From assembly GCA_021818025.1 (NCBI GenBank), contig JAKAFH010000012.1, positions 1 to 38,132 of the forward strand: DNA of 38,132 bases, in the 5' to 3' direction. The stretch is from Actinomycetes bacterium (GTDB lineage Bacteria > Actinomycetota > Acidimicrobiia > Acidimicrobiales > RAAP-2). Numbering within the stretch: position 1 is the first letter of the stretch; every line of letters starts with the position of its first letter. Below, piece after piece: positions 34,829-38,132 of the stretch. A program made the position numbers and the translations under genes. The notes under the pieces were generated by a model. It saw only the letters and a list, made by a program, of their open reading frames with translations. It was not told where the DNA came from and ran no database searches.

Positions 34829-35728
34829 GTGACTTCAGACCAGCACTGGCCCTCGGCGGCGTCGCTCCTCGGGGACGAGCCAGTCACTGGTCGTCGGCTG
34901 GTCAGCCTCGTGGGTGTGTCGACCTACCTGTCCTCGGTGACCCCCCGGTCGTGGCACAGCACCCCCGAGGCGGTTCGCGACGCGCTCGAGCGCTACTCGA
35001 CATGGTCCTACAGCGACGGCGTGGACCTCGCCGACGTCGTGTGCGTGCTCGATCGCGGGGACGTCTTTGATCCTGACGGCGAGGACGCGAACGAGCGCGT
35101 GGCCGCCGCTATCTGCCAGGACCCCGAGGCCGACCTGCGACTCGTGCTCGGCGGCGACAACGCCGCCACCTGGCGCGCGATGACCGCTCTGGCGGGCGCG
35201 GACCTCGCGGACTGGGGACTGATCACGCTCGACGCGCACCTCGACCTGCGCGACGGCGTCTCCAACGGCTCACCGGTGCGCCAGCTCCTCGCCGAGGGAC
35301 TCGACGCCCGCCACGTCGTGCAGATCGGCCTCGCCGACTTCTCAAACTCGCCCTACTACGCCGCGCGCGCCCGCGACGCGGGCATCACCGTCGTCAGCCG
35401 CACGAGCGTCGCCGTGCGCGGACTCGACGCCGTGATCGACGACGCCCTCGCCATTGCGGGCGCCGACGATCGGCCGGTCTACGTCGACGTCGACCTGGAC
35501 GTCGCGGACCGCGCCGTCGTGCCGGGCTGTCCGGCCGCGGCCCCCGGCGGACTGAGCGCCCACGACCTGCGACGCGCGGTTGGCCGGCTGTCGGCGGACC
35601 CGCGGGTGCGCGCCCTCGACCTGACCGAGGTCGACGTCGGGCGAGACAGCGACGATCAACGGACGGTGCGCCTGATGGCGCTGCTGGTGTTAGAGGCCCT
35701 CGCGGGTGTCGGGAGACGAAGCGCATGA
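34829..35728 (+). CDS. hutG: Arginase-family hydrolase, probable formimidoylglutamase
   Basis: A 299-residue ureohydrolase-fold enzyme. In histidine breakdown this family member hydrolyses N-formimidoyl-L-glutamate to glutamate and formamide. The dimanganese-site motifs are LDAHLD (D135, H137, D139), then DGVSNGSPVRQLLAEG, and VDVDLDVADRAVVPG (D222, D224, D227). The first motif reads LGGDNAATW, with N111 where arginases have a ligand histidine (GGDH). Start: the GTG at 34829 lies 7 bases after TAACAT; in-frame starts at 34811 and 34820 are alternatives. It overlaps hutH by ATGA, which is the main reason to prefer formimidoylglutamase over agmatinase. Confidence 0.72.
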   Translation: MTSDQHWPSAASLLGDEPVTGRRLVSLVGVSTYLSSVTPRSWHSTPEAVRDALERYSTWSYSDGVDLADVVCVLDRGDVFDPDGEDANERVAAAICQDPEADLRLVLGGDNAATWRAMTALAGADLADWGLITLDAHLDLRDGVSNGSPVRQLLAEGLDARHVVQIGLADFSNSPYYAARARDAGITVVSRTSVAVRGLDAVIDDALAIAGADDRPVYVDVDLDVADRAVVPGCPAAAPGGLSAHDLRRAVGRLSADPRVRALDLTEVDVGRDSDDQRTVRLMALLVLEALAGVGRRSA

Positions 35729-37254
35729 CGGTAACGATCAATCTCGAGCCACTGACGCGCCGCGACGTGCTCGGCGTGGCGCGCGACGGCGAGCCCGTGG
35801 CGATCGCCGAGGCAGTCCTCGAGCGCCTCGCGCGCCAGCGCGGCGCGATCGACGCGATGGTCGAGAGCGGCACGCCCGTGTACGGCCTCTCGACGGGCTT
35901 CGGGGCCCTCGCCACAACCTTCATCTCGCCCGACCAGCGTCGCGAGTTGCAGCGGTCGCTCATCCGCTCCCACGCCGCGGGCGTCGGCGATGAGGTCGAG
36001 ACCGAGGTCGTGCGCGCGATGATGGTCTCGCGCCTCACGAACCTCTGCAGCGGGGTCTCGGGCGTGCGCCCCTCGACGGCGCTCGCCTACGCCGCGCTGC
36101 TCAACGCGCACGTCACGCCCGTGGTGCTCGAGTTCGGCTCACTGGGCTGCTCGGGTGATCTCGCGCCGCTCGCGCACGTGGCGCTCGCCTTGATGGGCGA
36201 GGGCGAGGTCCGCGACGCGCGCGGGAATCGCCGCCCGACCGCCGAGGTGCTCGCCGAGGTCGGCCTCGAGCCGGTCACCCTCGCCGAGAAGGAGGGACTC
36301 GCGCTGGTCAATGGCACCGACGGCATGCTCGGCCAGCTCATCCTCGCCATCGCGGACCTCGAGTCGCTGCTCGAGCACGCCGACCTCGCCGCGGCGCTCT
36401 CGATCCAGGCGCTGCGCGGGACCGACCGGGTCTTCCTCGAGGAGATCCACGCGCTGCGCCCCCACCCGGGTCAGGGTGCCAGCGCGGCGAACCTGATGGC
36501 GCTGCTCGCCGACTCGCCGATCGTCAAGTCCCACCTCGACGACCCGAGCCAGGTCCAAGACGCCTACTCGCTTCGCTGCGCGCCTCAGGTGCACGGTGCC
36601 GCGCGCGACACCGTCGCGCACGCGACGCGCGTGGCTGAGATCGAACTCGCCTCGGCGATCGACAACCCGTCGGTACTCGCCGACGGGTCGCTCGTGTCCA
36701 ACGGCAACTTCCACGGTGCGCCGGTCGCCTACGTCCTCGACTTCCTCGCGATCGTCGCCGCCGACGTCGCCTCCATCGCCGAACGGCGCACCGATCGCCT
36801 GCTCGACGTCGACCGGAGCTGGGGCCTGCCACCGTTCCTCGCCGACCAGGCCGGCGTCGACTCGGGTCTCATGATCGCCCAGTACTCCCAGGCCGCACTG
36901 GTGAGTGAGATGAAGCGGCTCGCCGCGCCGGCGAGCGTCGACTCGATCCCGTCCTCGGGCATGCAAGAGGACCACGTGTCCATGGGCTGGCACGCGGCGC
37001 GAAAGCTGCGTCGCGCCATCGAGGCACTGGCTGACGTGCTCGCGATCGAGTTGCTCGCCGCGTCGAGGGCCCTGGCGTTGCGCGCGCCGCTCGAGCCGTC
37101 CCCGGTCACCGCGGCGGTGCGCGACCGGGTGAACGAGGCTTCCGGCGGCCCGGGTCACGACCGATGGCTGGCACCCTCGATCGCGGCCGTGGGCAACCTC
37201 GTGCGCGATGGCTCCTTGCTCGCGATTATCGCGCGTTACGCCGACCTCGCGTAG
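35725..37254 (+). CDS. hutH: Histidine ammonia-lyase
   Basis: Deaminates L-histidine to urocanate, the first step of histidine use. The protein is 509 residues, the family length. The catalytic YGLSTGFGAL is at 53-62. The tripeptide that cyclises to the MIO electrophile is C142-S143-G144 in FGSLGCSGDLAPLAH. The numbering matches the classical Ala142-Ser143-Gly144, but Cys replaces Ala, a variant also reported in some actinobacterial enzymes. Other motifs: ALVNGTDGMLG, QDAYSLRCAPQVHGAARD, DNPSVLADG and SSGMQEDHVSMGWHAARKL. It overlaps the hutG-like gene (ATGA). Confidence 0.95.
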   Translation: MTVTINLEPLTRRDVLGVARDGEPVAIAEAVLERLARQRGAIDAMVESGTPVYGLSTGFGALATTFISPDQRRELQRSLIRSHAAGVGDEVETEVVRAMMVSRLTNLCSGVSGVRPSTALAYAALLNAHVTPVVLEFGSLGCSGDLAPLAHVALALMGEGEVRDARGNRRPTAEVLAEVGLEPVTLAEKEGLALVNGTDGMLGQLILAIADLESLLEHADLAAALSIQALRGTDRVFLEEIHALRPHPGQGASAANLMALLADSPIVKSHLDDPSQVQDAYSLRCAPQVHGAARDTVAHATRVAEIELASAIDNPSVLADGSLVSNGNFHGAPVAYVLDFLAIVAADVASIAERRTDRLLDVDRSWGLPPFLADQAGVDSGLMIAQYSQAALVSEMKRLAAPASVDSIPSSGMQEDHVSMGWHAARKLRRAIEALADVLAIELLAASRALALRAPLEPSPVTAAVRDRVNEASGGPGHDRWLAPSIAAVGNLVRDGSLLAIIARYADLA

Positions 37255-37306
37255 CGAGCGCGACAACTCGTGGCTCGTGATCAGTATGACTTCGTGAGTC
37301 GCGTTC

Positions 37307-37912
37307 GTGTCAGCCGCTGACGACGCTCGACCGCGGCTTTACCTCGACGCGCAACGCACGGACAGTCTTTGGAAGAACGGAGGTGGGACGACTCGAGAGA
37401 TCGTGCGCTCACCCGAAGGGCACGACTTCGATGACTTCGACTGGCGAGTGAGTTCAGCTCGGATCGAGTCCGATGGTGAATTCTCACGCTTACCAGGGGT
37501 CGTGCGGCACATCGTCAATCTGGGTAGTTCCGACGTCATCGTCAGTGTCGAAGGACGTGACTACGTCCTCTCACCGCTCCAGCCATTCACATTCTCTGGA
37601 GACTCAAACACTATTGCTCGTCTCACGGGCGGAGCGGTTCGCGATGTCAATGTCATGTGTCGGCGGGGTCGCGCGTCGGCGTCGATTGAGATTTTCGATG
37701 TCGAAGATGAACATGAGGAGTTCATCGCCGTAGGTACGTGGACGCTCTTGGTAGTGCTTACGGGCCGTTTTGTCCAATTGCCCGTTGTTGACGGCGAAAG
37801 CTCGTTAGGGTTTCTCGACGCGGTGGGTGGTCAAGGCCCGCTACGGTGTCACGTTCGAGGCGGCGGAAAGTTGTTGGTTATCCGGATCATGGACGCGCGA
37901 TCCTCGAATTAG
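37307..37912 (+). CDS. hutD: HutD-family protein
   Basis: A 201-residue cupin-like protein. HutD (Ves) is linked to histidine utilisation and is thought to limit its upper activity by binding pathway intermediates; no enzymatic role is established. The family opening SLWKNGGGTTREI is clear, with DFDWRVSSARIESDGEFSRLPG, QPFTFSGD and a Gly/Arg-rich end. The start is a GTG at 37307, 52 bases after hutH. The base composition is unlike its neighbours: 31/60 and 28/60 G+C in two sampled lines (37561 and 37681) against 41/60 in hutH. This suggests separate acquisition. Confidence 0.85.
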   Translation: MSAADDARPRLYLDAQRTDSLWKNGGGTTREIVRSPEGHDFDDFDWRVSSARIESDGEFSRLPGVVRHIVNLGSSDVIVSVEGRDYVLSPLQPFTFSGDSNTIARLTGGAVRDVNVMCRRGRASASIEIFDVEDEHEEFIAVGTWTLLVVLTGRFVQLPVVDGESSLGFLDAVGGQGPLRCHVRGGGKLLVIRIMDARSSN

Positions 37913-38130
37913 CGAGGGGCGGCGATCTGGAACTATTGCTGCTGCACTGGCCGGCCTCGGCGACGCCCAATCTCGTGAGCGCTCACCATCACCGTTCTGG
38001 GATAGGAATTCCTGACCCACCGTTGAGGCTGCACACTGGACCTGAAGGAGGGTTTGGTGGTGCACGCTGTGGCTTCCACCAAGAAATCAAGGAGACCACC
38101 ACCATGACCCCCAGTGGCGGTATCTACTAG
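37846..38130 (+). pseudogene. Probable decayed 3' end of an rsmE-like rRNA methyltransferase gene
   Basis: In the frame +2 relative to hutD, overlapping its last 67 bases, an open stretch of 94 codons ends in TAG at 38130. Part of it resembles the C-terminal half of RsmE (16S rRNA m3U1498 methyltransferase): ELLLLHWPASATPN, then about 25 residues, then LRLHTGPEGGF. E. coli RsmE has LHPRAS and RLLIGPEGGL with similar spacing. After GPEGGF a degenerate GFHQEIKETTTMT may correspond to the region ending in LRTETTALT, with residues missing. No N-terminal domain and no start are present, so I call it a relic. Chance resemblance is not excluded. Confidence 0.42.
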
Positions 38131-38132
38131 CG
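37913..38132 (+). other. Window-end region after hutD; two mini-ORFs, no intact gene
   Basis: Besides the rsmE-like stretch this holds two tiny ORFs with good ribosome sites. GTG 38060-TGA 38107 (15 codons, ending Pro-Pro-Pro-stop) lies behind GGAGGG. ATG 38104-TAG 38130 (MTPSGGIY) lies behind AAGGAG, and the two overlap by ATGA. TTGGTGG near 38054 can pair with CCACCAA near 38077. I do not recognise either peptide; they may be leftovers of the decayed gene. Confidence 0.3.

Overview
The window is compact, high-GC bacterial chromosome (about 70% G+C in most genes). Many genes start with GTG, stop/start overlaps are frequent, and several starts sit 6-7 bases after a TANNNT box, as in leaderless actinobacterial transcripts. 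The gene set points to an aerobic, heterotrophic actinobacterium: a 14-gene nuoA-N complex I operon, a diheme QcrC with QcrA and QcrB (the bcc type that works with aa3 oxidase), a HemY/HemH/HemE haem set, a HelD/HelR-type RNA polymerase helicase and a lysyl-phosphatidylglycerol synthase. Placement in or near Acidimicrobiia is my inference from the style of the genes; there is no rRNA gene to confirm it.

Layout. 1-1990 (minus): a ZIP-family metal transporter cut by the window edge and a geranylgeranyl-reductase-family flavoprotein, probably acting on menaquinone. 2057-17129 (plus): nuoABCDEFGHIJKLMN, followed by an overlapping ATP-grasp ligase gene (to 17959). 18178-22718 (minus): a 999-residue fusion of a degenerate metallophosphoesterase-like domain, a membrane region and an LPG-synthase catalytic domain, then a DHA2-type MFS exporter. 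22772-23800 (plus): an HxlR-type regulator divergent from the exporter, and a small HAD phosphatase. 23804-27167 (minus): hemE-hemH-hemG, coupled by GTGA overlaps. 27293-29596 (plus): HelD-like helicase. 29652-33609 (plus): ctaE-qcrC-qcrA-qcrB. 33613-34797: a secreted phosphodiester-glycosidase-like protein with a Thr-rich tail. 34829-37912: histidine-utilisation genes (hutG-like, hutH, hutD). 37846-38132: a likely decayed rsmE 3' end.

Together most of the window builds one respiratory chain. Complex I oxidises NADH and reduces menaquinone, whose side chain the divergent reductase may partly saturate. The bcc complex and cytochrome oxidase (only subunit III is here) take the electrons on to oxygen, and the haem genes supply cofactor. 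The hut genes feed glutamate from histidine.

The most unusual features are the phosphoesterase-like/LPG-synthase fusion that has lost its metal-binding motifs, the near-symmetrical divergent promoter with paired 11-bp repeats between the exporter and the HxlR regulator, and the sudden drop to about 50% G+C in hutD next to an rsmE-like relic. No rRNA, tRNA, CRISPR array, insertion sequence or prophage was recognised, and no stretch over 300 bases lacks a gene.
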